DNA of 64,000 nucleotides from Roseobacter sp. GTDB taxonomy: Bacteria > Pseudomonadota > Alphaproteobacteria > Rhodobacterales > Rhodobacteraceae. A program made the position numbers and the translations under genes. Numbering within the stretch: the first letter of the stretch is position 1; each line of letters begins with the position of its first letter. The notes below the pieces were generated by a model that was given only the letters and a program-made list of their open reading frames with translations, had not been told where the DNA came from and made no database searches. Location of the stretch: positions 62,001-126,000 of the forward strand of contig PCCY01000012.1 of the NCBI GenBank assembly GCA_002731875.1. The letters are read 5' to 3'. Positions 17,602-26,489 of the stretch are shown in pieces.

Positions 17602-20040
17602 CTAGCGATCATCTCCATTCTGTTCAGGTTGTTCCTGCAAGTCGTCTTGCATTGACGCGTGTGCGGCGGCGGTAACTGCTTTGCGTTCCTCATCGTTCAG
17701 ATCTTCGACTTTACCGTCCGCCAGACGCACCGTTACCTCGCGGTGGGCAAAGCGGATCCCCTCGCGTTCAAACAGTGCGCGTATCTCTTCATAGACCTTC
17801 TTGCGGACCAGCCATTGATCCCCCGGCTTGGTCATGAATTTAACCCGGATGATCATCGCGGAATCCTGCATCTCAATGACACCCTGAGACTTCAGCGGTT
17901 GGATGAAGTTATCCCCGATCACCGGATCATCAAGCAGTTCGACACCTAGCTTCTTGATCAACTTGCGGACCTTTTCCACATCCGTGTCATAGGTCACACG
18001 CAAAGGGAGCTTCATGATCACCCAATCGCGGCTGTAGTTGGTCATGACCTGCAATTCACCGAACGGAATAGTATGCAAGGCCCCCAGATGATGACGCAAT
18101 TGAAATGACCGGACCGAGATCTTCTCGACCGTGCCTTTCACCCCGCCCACGTCAAGGTATTCACCCTTGCGAAACGCATCATCGAACAAAAAGAACGCGC
18201 CCGCGAAAATGTCCCGGACCAGCGCCTGCGACCCAAAGCCGACCGCGACACCAACAATCCCTGCGCCCGCGAACAGCGGCCCGACGTTGACGCCAAACTC
18301 CATCAGAACGATCAACACGATGGTTACCACCACCACGATAAGGACAAAGTTGCGAAACAGCGGCAACAAGGTGGCAAGCCGGCTGGCAGAAGATGCCCCG
18401 CTGCCTTCGTCGCCCAACTCGGCTTCTGGCTGGTCGCCCACCTCGGCTTCGATCTTGGTGTCGATCCATATGCGGAATGCATGATAGATCACGTATCCGA
18501 TGAAGATGATCACCAGGACATCAAGCAGCCGGTCAGCATAGCTTTCCAGCATCAGCGCGCTTTCGTTATCCCAGATAAAAAAGAACGCATAGGCCCCCGC
18601 GACGAACGCCAATATCCCGGCAACTCGTCGCGCCAATGCCTCAAAGGAATTCATCGTGCGGCGGGGGATCATCTGACTGCGCGCCTGTTCTTCCTCCAGC
18701 GCCAGGCGCTGCGCCTGTTCGCTGTCATGCGCGCCGCCATCGGCCTGCGCAGACGCCAATGGCTCTTGCTCTTGTGCGTGACGTGCCTCACGCAGTTCGT
18801 TGATCCGACGCACCATTCGCGCGCGGGCAAAACCGCGTTCGATCCCGAAATTTATGATACCGTAAACCACGATGATTGAGACAAGGATACCGTAAGCCCC
18901 GGCGATAAGCGGGATGGAGCTTGGGTTGGCCAACACCAGATCATAGGTCAGTTCGACCCAGGCAAAAATCACATAGAAGATCACCAGCGGAACCCACGTA
19001 CGCGACAGCACTCGTGTCACCGCGCTACTTTCGGCAATCGGTTTGCCGTGACGCAATGCGTTTGAAATCGCGCTTCGATTGACGATCACCATGACAATAT
19101 TGATCAGCACGATAACAGCCGACAGCAAGGACGAGATGAAGGCATAGACATCATAGTTCAGCCCCAGCTCGCCGATCCAGATGCCGAACAGGATCGCACA
19201 GGCATCGAAACTGGCCAGCACCCATAGCCAACGGTGCAGCCGTCTGGCGTCGCGGTCGCTCAGGACCGGGATGCGGTACTGAGGGAGATACGGCGACAGG
19301 ATCATGCGCCATAACCCGGCGACGAACCGGCTCACGAAATAGCCGATATTGATCAAGGTGACGGTGAATTGCACTGCCGTATCTTCAAGCGGGCCGAAAA
19401 ACAGCGCGCCCAGTACATAGGCAACTGCCATCGACACCAAGATGCCTAGCACCCCCATGAAAAAGCGGAAGACCAGGAACGGCATTTTTTCGCTGTACCC
19501 AACCGGGTGGTCCATCACCTTGGACGTGACGAACTTGCGCGCGATCCGCTTGCCGAAGATTTCGCGCTCTACCACCGCACCAACAGCGAACAAAATCAAC
19601 GCAATCAACAGCGTCCTGCCGAAAGCCCAAATCGTGCCGTCGGGGCTGGCGGCTCGCAGGATATAAAGCACTTCGTTTATCGCGACGGGAAGCTGCACGA
19701 TACGCTCGATCAGCGCGGCTCTGAACCGGTTCGTGCGCTCTTGAAATTGCATCAGCGGGGAATGAGCCTGCATTGCCTCGGGACTGTCCATCGGTCCCTG
19801 CCCGTGGGCTTGCGCCGGGGCCGCATCCAGTTGGTTCAACAACTGCCCGTTTTGGTCGATGACCACCACGCCCACGCCGCTTTCCGCGGCTTGTTTGATG
19901 ATGTCTTTTATCCTGGTGTCGTCCTGGTTGCGCGTTTCCTGGCCCGATGGCAACAGCGACAAGAGACCTTGAGCATCGCCGGAAATCGGTAGCGCACCCC
20001 AGAAAACCGACATCAAAAATATAAGTAAAAACTGTCGCAC
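17602..20040 (-). CDS. Large MscS-family mechanosensitive channel
   Basis: An 812-residue inner-membrane protein. A signal-like N-terminus (LLIFLMSVFWGALPISGDA) and a periplasmic domain of about 120 residues precede roughly ten membrane segments. A charged, coil-prone linker (about 395-455) follows. The MscS core is near 590-760: the pore helix reads AGIVGVAVGFGSQALVRD, followed by FLFDDAFRKGEYLDVGGVKG and the beta domain. Small MscS is under 300 residues; this one resembles the long MscK/YbiO-like group with extra membrane domains. It should open under hypo-osmotic shock to release solutes. Confidence 0.92.
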   Translation of the reverse strand: MRQFLLIFLMSVFWGALPISGDAQGLLSLLPSGQETRNQDDTRIKDIIKQAAESGVGVVVIDQNGQLLNQLDAAPAQAHGQGPMDSPEAMQAHSPLMQFQERTNRFRAALIERIVQLPVAINEVLYILRAASPDGTIWAFGRTLLIALILFAVGAVVEREIFGKRIARKFVTSKVMDHPVGYSEKMPFLVFRFFMGVLGILVSMAVAYVLGALFFGPLEDTAVQFTVTLINIGYFVSRFVAGLWRMILSPYLPQYRIPVLSDRDARRLHRWLWVLASFDACAILFGIWIGELGLNYDVYAFISSLLSAVIVLINIVMVIVNRSAISNALRHGKPIAESSAVTRVLSRTWVPLVIFYVIFAWVELTYDLVLANPSSIPLIAGAYGILVSIIVVYGIINFGIERGFARARMVRRINELREARHAQEQEPLASAQADGGAHDSEQAQRLALEEEQARSQMIPRRTMNSFEALARRVAGILAFVAGAYAFFFIWDNESALMLESYADRLLDVLVIIFIGYVIYHAFRIWIDTKIEAEVGDQPEAELGDEGSGASSASRLATLLPLFRNFVLIVVVVTIVLIVLMEFGVNVGPLFAGAGIVGVAVGFGSQALVRDIFAGAFFLFDDAFRKGEYLDVGGVKGTVEKISVRSFQLRHHLGALHTIPFGELQVMTNYSRDWVIMKLPLRVTYDTDVEKVRKLIKKLGVELLDDPVIGDNFIQPLKSQGVIEMQDSAMIIRVKFMTKPGDQWLVRKKVYEEIRALFEREGIRFAHREVTVRLADGKVEDLNDEERKAVTAAAHASMQDDLQEQPEQNGDDR

Positions 20041-20427
20041 GATGCCCCGCTGATGGCCGGTAAAGCCTGTGCTGACGCTAAGCCAGGCTTCCAGTTATTG
20101 CAATCTTGGTGAACCGTCCCCACCTAGAGCGTTCATGCCGCATTACCCGAGGTTTTGCCGGTTCGCTCACCACCTTGACAACACGCCAACACACGCCGCG
20201 ATGCATGCCCTCCACACGTCCCAACACTCGCAATATCTGTCCCTTTTCCAATGAGGGGCCAGTGGAGTGGCGGACACCGCAAAATGCGGGGTTCGCTATG
20301 GTCACAGTCCCCTGCACGGGCATTTTGTCTGTCTTATGTGCGGTTCTCTTTGACATTAAAGGCGTATTTCGCAAAACAGGAACCAACCTGCGGCTGTAGG
20401 CGAAAGAAAATTAGTTAGGATCGGCCC
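20041..20427. other. Intergenic region; possible NfeD-like remnant, no firm gene
   Basis: This 387-base stretch separates divergent genes. On the minus strand 20078-20386 is open for about 100 codons, and its middle (MPVQGTVTIANP, then GPSLEKGQILRVLGRVEG) loosely resembles the OB-fold end of NfeD proteins. There is no membrane domain, so it would be at most a relic. On the plus strand a perfect TTGACA occurs at 20350-20355, but no good -10 box follows at normal spacing. No other feature is convincing. Confidence 0.3.
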
Positions 20428-21633
20428 ATGCCCGACACGGCCCCGACATACCTCCGTGAAAAAAAGCCTGCCCGGCGGGTGATTTTTTATAGCCATGACA
20501 CCTTTGGGCTGGGGCACCTGCGACGTTCGCGAGCATTGGCGGCAGCGCTCATGGACGGAGATGAAAAGGCGTCGGCGATTATTCTGACCGGATCGCCGGT
20601 CGCGGGGCGGTTTACCTTTCCCCGTGGGGTGGACCATATTCGCCTGCCCGGTGTCACCAAGCTGGCCGATGGCAGTTACGTGTCGCACACGCTTGGGCTT
20701 GATATAGACGAGGTCACTTCGCTTCGCGCCGGGTTGATTAAAACTGCGATCGAACAGTTTGCGCCCGATCTGTTGATTGTTGACAAGGAACCGACCGGTT
20801 TCCGGGGTGAACTGTTGCCCAGTCTTGAATGGCTGCGCGATACCGGCAAGGCCAAGACGGTTCTGGGACTACGCGATGTTTTGGATGAACCCGAGGTGCT
20901 GGCTACGGAATGGGAGCGCAAAGGTGCCGTTGCCGCGACAGAAGAGTTTTACGACGAAATCTGGGTTTACGGCGTGCATGATGTGTATGATCCAACAAAG
21001 GGATTGCCCTTATCGGATAGTGTGCGCGACCGGATGCACTGGACAGGGTATTTGCGACGCGAAGCAACTGACGAGAACGAGGTACCCGACGAACCCTATA
21101 TCCTGATCACCCCCGGCGGCGGCGGTGACGGTGCCGCGATGGTGTCACTTGTGCTTGATGCCTATGAACAAGACCCCGAACTGACCCCGAACGCCAAGTT
21201 GATCTATGGCCCGTTTCTGTCGGGCGAGGTGCGTGATGCCTTCGATGAAAGGGTCGAAAAGCTGAACGGGCGGGTGACTGCACTGGGCTTTGATAGCCGT
21301 ATTGAATCACTGTATGTGGGGGCCCAAGGGGTTATCTGTATGGGCGGGTACAATACGTTCTGCGAGGTGCTGTCATTCGACAAGCGTGCCGTGATCGTTC
21401 CACGGACCGTACCGCGTCTTGAACAGTGGATAAGGGCCAGCCGCGCCGAAGAACTCGGTCTGGTACGCATGCTTGATGAGACCCGCGACGGCATGACCCC
21501 CGAAGCGATGATTGCAGCGATCCGCAACCTACCGCAGCAACGCAAACCGTCCGAAGCCGGGGCCGATGGCCTGCTCGACGGGCTAGATGTCGTCGTGGAA
21601 CGCGGTCGCGCGCTTATGGATCAGGTCTCATGA
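20428..21633 (+). CDS. Predicted MurG-like glycosyltransferase (GT28-like C-terminus)
   Basis: A 401-residue protein with a GT-B two-domain layout. The N-domain has SHDTFGLGHLRRSRALAAAL at about residues 22-41, a pattern seen in COG4671-type predicted glycosyltransferases. The C-domain begins with LITPGGGGDGAAM near 230 and contains the donor-binding segment CMGGYNTFCEVLSFDKRAVI with a conserved Glu. It leads a run in which every gene overlaps the next by 1-4 bases, here ATGA. Donor and acceptor are unknown; the run lacks recognisable flippase or polymerase genes. Confidence 0.8.
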   Translation: MPDTAPTYLREKKPARRVIFYSHDTFGLGHLRRSRALAAALMDGDEKASAIILTGSPVAGRFTFPRGVDHIRLPGVTKLADGSYVSHTLGLDIDEVTSLRAGLIKTAIEQFAPDLLIVDKEPTGFRGELLPSLEWLRDTGKAKTVLGLRDVLDEPEVLATEWERKGAVAATEEFYDEIWVYGVHDVYDPTKGLPLSDSVRDRMHWTGYLRREATDENEVPDEPYILITPGGGGDGAAMVSLVLDAYEQDPELTPNAKLIYGPFLSGEVRDAFDERVEKLNGRVTALGFDSRIESLYVGAQGVICMGGYNTFCEVLSFDKRAVIVPRTVPRLEQWIRASRAEELGLVRMLDETRDGMTPEAMIAAIRNLPQQRKPSEAGADGLLDGLDVVVERGRALMDQVS

Positions 21634-22871
21634 CTGATGCCCCTCTCGCCGTGGTGGTCAAAGGCTGGCCGCGCCTGTCTGAAACCTTTATCGCGCAGGA
21701 ACTTGTCGCGCTAGAGGAAGCCGGTCTGCGCTTTGACATCTGGTCGCTTCGTCATCCCACCGACCAGAAGACCCATCCCCTGCATGACCGGCTAAAGGCC
21801 CGGGTGCGATATTTGCCTGAATATCTGCGTGACGCGCCCGAACGCGTCGCCGCCGCACAGAAAGCAGCCCAGACCATGCCGGGTTATGACGCCGCGTCGG
21901 ACATTTTTGAACGCGATCTCGCGCGCGATGATACACCAAACCGCCGCCGGCGTTTTGGTCAGGCCTGTGTAATGGCACATGAACTGCCGCCCGGTACCCT
22001 GGGTATTTACGCGCACTTTCTGCACACGCCGTCGTCGGTTGCACGATACGCCGCCATTTTGCGCGGCTTGGAATGGAGCTTTTCAGCCCATGCCAAAGAT
22101 ATCTGGACCTCGCCCGAGTGGGAATTGCGCGAAAAGCTTGATCCTGCCCGCCACGGGGCCGCATTCGGGGCAACCTGCACTGGCTTCGGGGCACGACACC
22201 TGCAAGATTTGGCTGAAGATCCGGGGCGTATCGACCTGGTTTATCATGGTTTGGATCTAGGTCGCTTTCCGGCTCCGCCTTCACGCGCGCTGCGCCGTGT
22301 GAACGACAGCTTCCGTATGATGTCGGTGGGCCGCATGGTCGAAAAGAAAGGCTTTGATAATCTGATCGACGCATTGGCATTGCTGCCAGCCGCTCTGGAT
22401 TGGCATTGGACACATATCGGCGGCGGCGACCTTTCTCAGGCCATGAAGGCTCGTGCACAAGCGCTTGGCATAAGCGGTCGGATCACCTGGCGCGGTGCAT
22501 GTGATCAGCCCGAAGTCATCGATGCCATGCGTGCCGCTGATTTGTTTGTTCTGCCCTCGCGCATCGCGCAAGACGGTGACCGCGACGGGTTACCGAATGT
22601 GTTGATGGAAGCGGCCAGCCAAAAGCTCCCCATCCTGAGCACACCAGTATCTGCCATCCCCGAGTTCATTATTACCGGCCAGAGTGGCGTGCTGAGCGAT
22701 GATGCCCCCGAAGCTTTAGCCGCCGCCGTTCAAAGGTTCGCCACCGATCCGACGCTTGGTCCCAAGCTGGCCGAGGCCGCATTCAGCCGCCTGAAGGCTG
22801 ATTTCACGATGGCCCCTGGCATCGCCCAATTGCGGGCGCGGCTTACAGCTATGTTAAGCCGCGCAGGCTGA
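21630..22871 (+). CDS. Glycosyltransferase family 4 protein
   Basis: A 413-residue GT-B enzyme. The C-terminal Rossmann domain starts with MMSVGRMVEKKGFDNLIDAL, the classic GT4 VGR..KKG motif. The EX7E-like donor site reads RDGLPNVLMEAASQKLPIL near residues 320-338. The N-terminus VVVKGWPRLSETFIAQELV is typical of exopolysaccharide GT4 enzymes that bind the acceptor. It overlaps the neighbouring genes by ATGA upstream and by one base (TGATG) downstream. It probably transfers a nucleotide-activated sugar in the cytoplasm; the sugar is not identifiable. Confidence 0.9.
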   Translation: MTDAPLAVVVKGWPRLSETFIAQELVALEEAGLRFDIWSLRHPTDQKTHPLHDRLKARVRYLPEYLRDAPERVAAAQKAAQTMPGYDAASDIFERDLARDDTPNRRRRFGQACVMAHELPPGTLGIYAHFLHTPSSVARYAAILRGLEWSFSAHAKDIWTSPEWELREKLDPARHGAAFGATCTGFGARHLQDLAEDPGRIDLVYHGLDLGRFPAPPSRALRRVNDSFRMMSVGRMVEKKGFDNLIDALALLPAALDWHWTHIGGGDLSQAMKARAQALGISGRITWRGACDQPEVIDAMRAADLFVLPSRIAQDGDRDGLPNVLMEAASQKLPILSTPVSAIPEFIITGQSGVLSDDAPEALAAAVQRFATDPTLGPKLAEAAFSRLKADFTMAPGIAQLRARLTAMLSRAG

Positions 22872-23947
22872 TGCAGCTAGCGTTCTACGCGCCGCTGAAA
22901 GACCCGGGCCATCCGGTACCCTCGGGCGAACGGACGATGGCGCGGTCCCTGATCGCGGCACTTGAATGGGGCGGTGCCACCGTCACGTTGGCCAGCACCC
23001 TGCGCAGCCGTGACGGTGTCGGCGATCGACATGTCCAGCGGCTCGTGCTGGACCAAGCGCAAACCGAAATAAGCCGGCTTGTGCCGCAAGGGCGTCTGGA
23101 AGGCTGGCAGGCCTGGGTGACCTATCATAATTATTACAAGGCCCCTGACCTAATAGGGCCCCAGGTGGCACAGCGCTTGGGTATTCCGTATCTGCTGATC
23201 GAGACAAGCCGCGCTCGTTCGCGGCTCACGGGTCCGTGGTCGCAATTTGCCGAGGCCGCCGAAAGGGCGAGCGATGCGGCCAACGTCATATTCTACCTGA
23301 CCCAACATGACGCCGAAGCCATCGAACGCGATAGACCTGACGCGCAACACCTTATCCATCTTCCGCCGTTTCTCGCCCACGAGACCCTGCCAGCGCCTTC
23401 ATCGGGCGACGGTCCCATGCTCGTTGCGGGTATGTTGCGGCACGGCGACAAGTTCGAATCCTACAAGATCATCGCCGAAACGCTCGCCACGCTTCCTCCG
23501 CATGGCTGGTCGCTGAACATCGCAGGCGACGGCCCTGCCCGTCCCGAAGTCGAAGCCCTGATGTCCGCTTTCGGCCCGGCGGTGACTTTTCTTGGCCAAT
23601 TGGACAGGGCGTCAATGGCAAGGGCCTATCGCGATGCCTCGCTGTTTTTCTGGCCCGGCGTGAACGAAGCTTTCGGCCTGGTCTATCTTGAGGCGCAGGC
23701 TTCGGGCCTACCGGTGGTCGCGCAGAACCGCCCCGGCGTCTGCGACGTCTTGGCACGCGCGGCCCCTTCGGCCCCTCACCAGGGCGTAGCCCCTCTGGCT
23801 GCCCAGATTACCGAGCTTTTGACAGACACGCGATTGCGGGCACAACGCGGCGCTGAGGCCCGCCGTCATATCGCGGCCCATCACCTGTTGCCAACCGCGG
23901 CCCGGACCCTTCAGGCAGGGCTGGCTGCGTGCGGGGTTCTGCCGTGA
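22871..23947 (+). CDS. Glycosyltransferase family 4 protein, second in operon
   Basis: A 358-residue GT4-like protein. The N-terminus MQLAFYAPLKDPGHPVPSGE is a typical acceptor-domain start. The donor site is NEAFGLVYLEAQASGLPVVA near residues 261-280, with the two Glu residues of the EX7E motif. The VGR-type loop is replaced by LVAGMLRHGDKFESYKIIAE near 183-202. The start shares one base with the previous stop, and the stop overlaps the phosphatase start as GTGA. Membership in a strictly overlapping operon argues for one pathway with the flanking transferases. Confidence 0.87.
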   Translation: MQLAFYAPLKDPGHPVPSGERTMARSLIAALEWGGATVTLASTLRSRDGVGDRHVQRLVLDQAQTEISRLVPQGRLEGWQAWVTYHNYYKAPDLIGPQVAQRLGIPYLLIETSRARSRLTGPWSQFAEAAERASDAANVIFYLTQHDAEAIERDRPDAQHLIHLPPFLAHETLPAPSSGDGPMLVAGMLRHGDKFESYKIIAETLATLPPHGWSLNIAGDGPARPEVEALMSAFGPAVTFLGQLDRASMARAYRDASLFFWPGVNEAFGLVYLEAQASGLPVVAQNRPGVCDVLARAAPSAPHQGVAPLAAQITELLTDTRLRAQRGAEARRHIAAHHLLPTAARTLQAGLAACGVLP

Positions 23948-24525
23948 TCCGACTTGCGTTACTACGCCACGGGCACACGGGCTGGAACCGCTTGGGGCGT
24001 ATCCAGGGGCGTACAGATATCGCACTGGATGAAGAGGCCCGCGTGCAGCTCGCCGGGTTATGTCTGCCTACGCCCTGGGATCAGGCCGATATCGTTGCCA
24101 GCCCGTTGTCGCGGGCGGTTGAGACCGCGAAACTTGTCTCGGGTCGCACACCCGAGACATCGCCAGCGTTGATGGAAATGGATTGGGGGACATGGGAAGG
24201 CAAGCGTGGCGTCGACTTGATCGCCGACCCGTCAAGCGGATTTCGTGATATAGAACACTGGGGCTGGCACTTTCGACCGCCCGGTGGCGACAGCCCCAAT
24301 ATCCTGCGCCGTCGATTATTGCCGTGGGTCGCAAGCTTGAGCCGCGATACAGTGGCAATCTGCCATATTGGGGTGATGCGGGTCTTGCTTGCCCACGCTA
24401 CCGGTTGGGGCTTCGACGGGCCCGCACCCTTTCAGATCAAACGCAACCGATTATATCTATTGGAAATCTCGCCTTCCGGCTGGCGTGCCATACCTGAACC
24501 GATAAGACTGGAACACCGTCCATGA
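23944..24525 (+). CDS. Histidine phosphatase family protein
   Basis: A 193-residue branch-1 histidine phosphatase. The catalytic RHG triad is in LALLRHGHTGWNRLG at residues 4-18, and the second His is in VAICHIGVMRVLL near 140. The start is GTG at 23944, giving a GTGA overlap with the preceding transferase. Such enzymes dephosphorylate small molecules, including sugar phosphates and CobC-type substrates. Its position among glycosyltransferases suggests removal of phosphate from a sugar or lipid-linked intermediate of the same pathway; this is inference. Confidence 0.87.
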   Translation: MIRLALLRHGHTGWNRLGRIQGRTDIALDEEARVQLAGLCLPTPWDQADIVASPLSRAVETAKLVSGRTPETSPALMEMDWGTWEGKRGVDLIADPSSGFRDIEHWGWHFRPPGGDSPNILRRRLLPWVASLSRDTVAICHIGVMRVLLAHATGWGFDGPAPFQIKRNRLYLLEISPSGWRAIPEPIRLEHRP

Positions 24526-25661
24526 AGGTCTCAATTGTCGTCACACATCTTTTGGGAACAGGTCATCTGGCCCGTGCCCTGACCTTGGCGCGCGCGTTTG
24601 TTGCTGGGGGTCACTCCGCGACTGTCATTTCGGGTGGCATGCATGCACCCCATCTTGATGGCGAAGGAGTGGAACAGGTGCAGTTACCACCGCTGAGGTC
24701 GGACGGGGCGGATTTCGCGCAATTGCTGGATCAGTCAGGTCACATCGCCGGCGATGCGATATTTTCGGCGCGAAGCGCCATATTGGCCGAACACGTTCAA
24801 ACCGCCCAACCTGATGTTTTGATAACCGAGCTGTTTCCATTCGGCCGCCGAACCCTCACTGCTGAATTCGTGGCACTTCTTGAGGCTGCCCATAGGCTGC
24901 CCCGTCGACCGCTGATTTGTGCGTCGATCCGTGACATCCTTGCCCCGCCTTCCAAGCCCGCAAAAGCAGACCGCACGGACGATCTGATCGAGAGATTCTA
25001 TGATACCGTGCTGGTTCACGCCGATGCAGACGTCACCCCCCTATCGCTCAGCTGGCCGGTGTCCGACAGGCTTGTCGGCAAGTTGCACTATACTGGCTAT
25101 GTCGCGCCACCGCCGCCGTTGCCACACCCCGGTAGGCTGGGCCAAAGCGAAATTATCGTCAGCGCCGGCGGTGGCGACGTCGGAGCAAAGGTGTTTGACA
25201 CGTGCCTTGCCGCAGCCAAGCGTGATCCGAAGCGCCGCTGGCGATTACTGTTGGGAGGCCGCGATGCAGCCACCAAAAGTGCGCGGCTCATGCGCACCGC
25301 CCCGGCAAATATCACGATTGAACCGGCACGCCCCGATTTCCGGCAAATGCTGTATCATGCTGCCGCCTCGGTTTCGCTTTGTGGCTACAACACTGCGCTC
25401 GATGTGCTGCAAAGCGGCGTGCGCGCGGTCTTCATCCCCTTTGATGCCGGCAACGAAGTGGAACAGGGTCTGCGCGCCGACGCATTGGCGGAATTGACGG
25501 GAATAGCAGTCCTGCGCAACGCAGAGCTTACACCGGATGCATTGCTCGGCGCACTTGACCGCGTTGTGTCTGACTCCCCCCGCGCCCCCAGAACCACGGG
25601 CTTTGACGGGGCAATCGAAACCGTGCGTTGGACTGAAACCATGCGAAAGGCGATGCAATGA
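24522..25661 (+). CDS. Predicted MurG-like glycosyltransferase, second copy type
   Basis: A 379-residue GT-B protein of the same general kind as the first gene of the operon: SIVVTHLLGTGHLARALTLA near the N-terminus, IIVSAGGGDVGAKVFDTCLA around residue 210, and SLCGYNTALDVLQSGVRAVF near 287. C-terminal FDAGNEVEQGLRADALAEL is the MurG-like nucleotide-sugar site region. It overlaps both neighbours by ATGA. The operon thus has two COG4671-like and two GT4 transferases, enough for an oligosaccharide of about four residues if each acts once (inference). Confidence 0.8.
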   Translation: MKVSIVVTHLLGTGHLARALTLARAFVAGGHSATVISGGMHAPHLDGEGVEQVQLPPLRSDGADFAQLLDQSGHIAGDAIFSARSAILAEHVQTAQPDVLITELFPFGRRTLTAEFVALLEAAHRLPRRPLICASIRDILAPPSKPAKADRTDDLIERFYDTVLVHADADVTPLSLSWPVSDRLVGKLHYTGYVAPPPPLPHPGRLGQSEIIVSAGGGDVGAKVFDTCLAAAKRDPKRRWRLLLGGRDAATKSARLMRTAPANITIEPARPDFRQMLYHAAASVSLCGYNTALDVLQSGVRAVFIPFDAGNEVEQGLRADALAELTGIAVLRNAELTPDALLGALDRVVSDSPRAPRTTGFDGAIETVRWTETMRKAMQ

Positions 25662-26407
25662 ACATTGACTGGACCCCCCTTCGCGCGGAGCTGTCCCAAT
25701 GGCGCAATCAGGACCTACCGTTAGCGATCTGGTGGCGCGATGACGATGCGGTCGCACCGACCCCCGCGCTGGACCGCCTGGCCGCGCTGGCAGAGGATCT
25801 GACCCTGCCCGTTCATATCGCGGTAATTCCAAAAGCCGCTGACCCGTCTTTGCCGTTATTCACGCGCAACAACGACATGATCGTACCGCTGGTTCATGGC
25901 TGGCAACATGTCAGCCATGCTCCGCAAGGGGCCAAGAACGCCGAATTCGGCCATCCCCGAGAAGGCGCTGGACTTGAGCTGGCAGAGGCGTTGCAGCGGA
26001 TGCACGACCTGTTCGGCAAGGGTTTGCTGCCGATATTCGTACCGCCGTGGAACCGTCTAGATCCGGCTTTGTTACCCAAATTGGCGCAAACGGGCTATGT
26101 GGGCGTTTCGACATATCTGCCGCGCGACAGAAGACAGGCAGCACCGGGTCTGGTGCAGATCAACACGCATATCGATCCGATATTCTGGCGTGGGGATCGG
26201 GGTTTGGTACCACCAGAAGACCAGATTGCGCATATAGTTCGGCTGTTACAGGATCGGCGATCAGGGAAGTCCGACGCCACCGAACCTCTGGGGTTTCTGA
26301 CCCATCATCTGGTTCACAACGAGGATATCTGGAATTTTACCCGTGCGTGCCTCAAGACCTTTCTGGATGCAGGTGCATTGCCCGCACATCTGCACGACCT
26401 GCCCTGA
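25658..26407 (+). CDS. Polysaccharide deacetylase family protein
   Basis: A 249-residue NodB-like protein without a signal peptide. The metal/catalytic segment reads AIWWRDDDAVAPTPALDRL at about residues 23-41. A His in MIVPLVHGWQHVSH and the FVPPWNRLDPALLP segment are the further family motifs. Absence of an export signal places it in the cytoplasm, unusual for deacetylases acting on wall polymers. It would more easily fit deacetylation of a cytoplasmic sugar intermediate made by the upstream transferases. It is the last gene of the operon and convergent with lepA. Confidence 0.85.
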   Translation: MNIDWTPLRAELSQWRNQDLPLAIWWRDDDAVAPTPALDRLAALAEDLTLPVHIAVIPKAADPSLPLFTRNNDMIVPLVHGWQHVSHAPQGAKNAEFGHPREGAGLELAEALQRMHDLFGKGLLPIFVPPWNRLDPALLPKLAQTGYVGVSTYLPRDRRQAAPGLVQINTHIDPIFWRGDRGLVPPEDQIAHIVRLLQDRRSGKSDATEPLGFLTHHLVHNEDIWNFTRACLKTFLDAGALPAHLHDLP

Positions 26408-26489
26408 AGCGACGCCCGAAAACCTAAAGACGCCCGCGTCTGCGATACGGATAGGCAGATCCGATCAGTGTCGATCCGCTCAGCCGCAC

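Noticed and set aside
20106-20399. 97-codon plus-strand frame before the glycan operon
   Set aside because: No ribosome-binding site, no recognisable domain, and it competes with an equally open minus frame.
26425-26445. Terminator between the deacetylase and lepA genes
   Set aside because: AGACG-CCCG-CGTCT gives only a five-base stem with no T-run on either strand.
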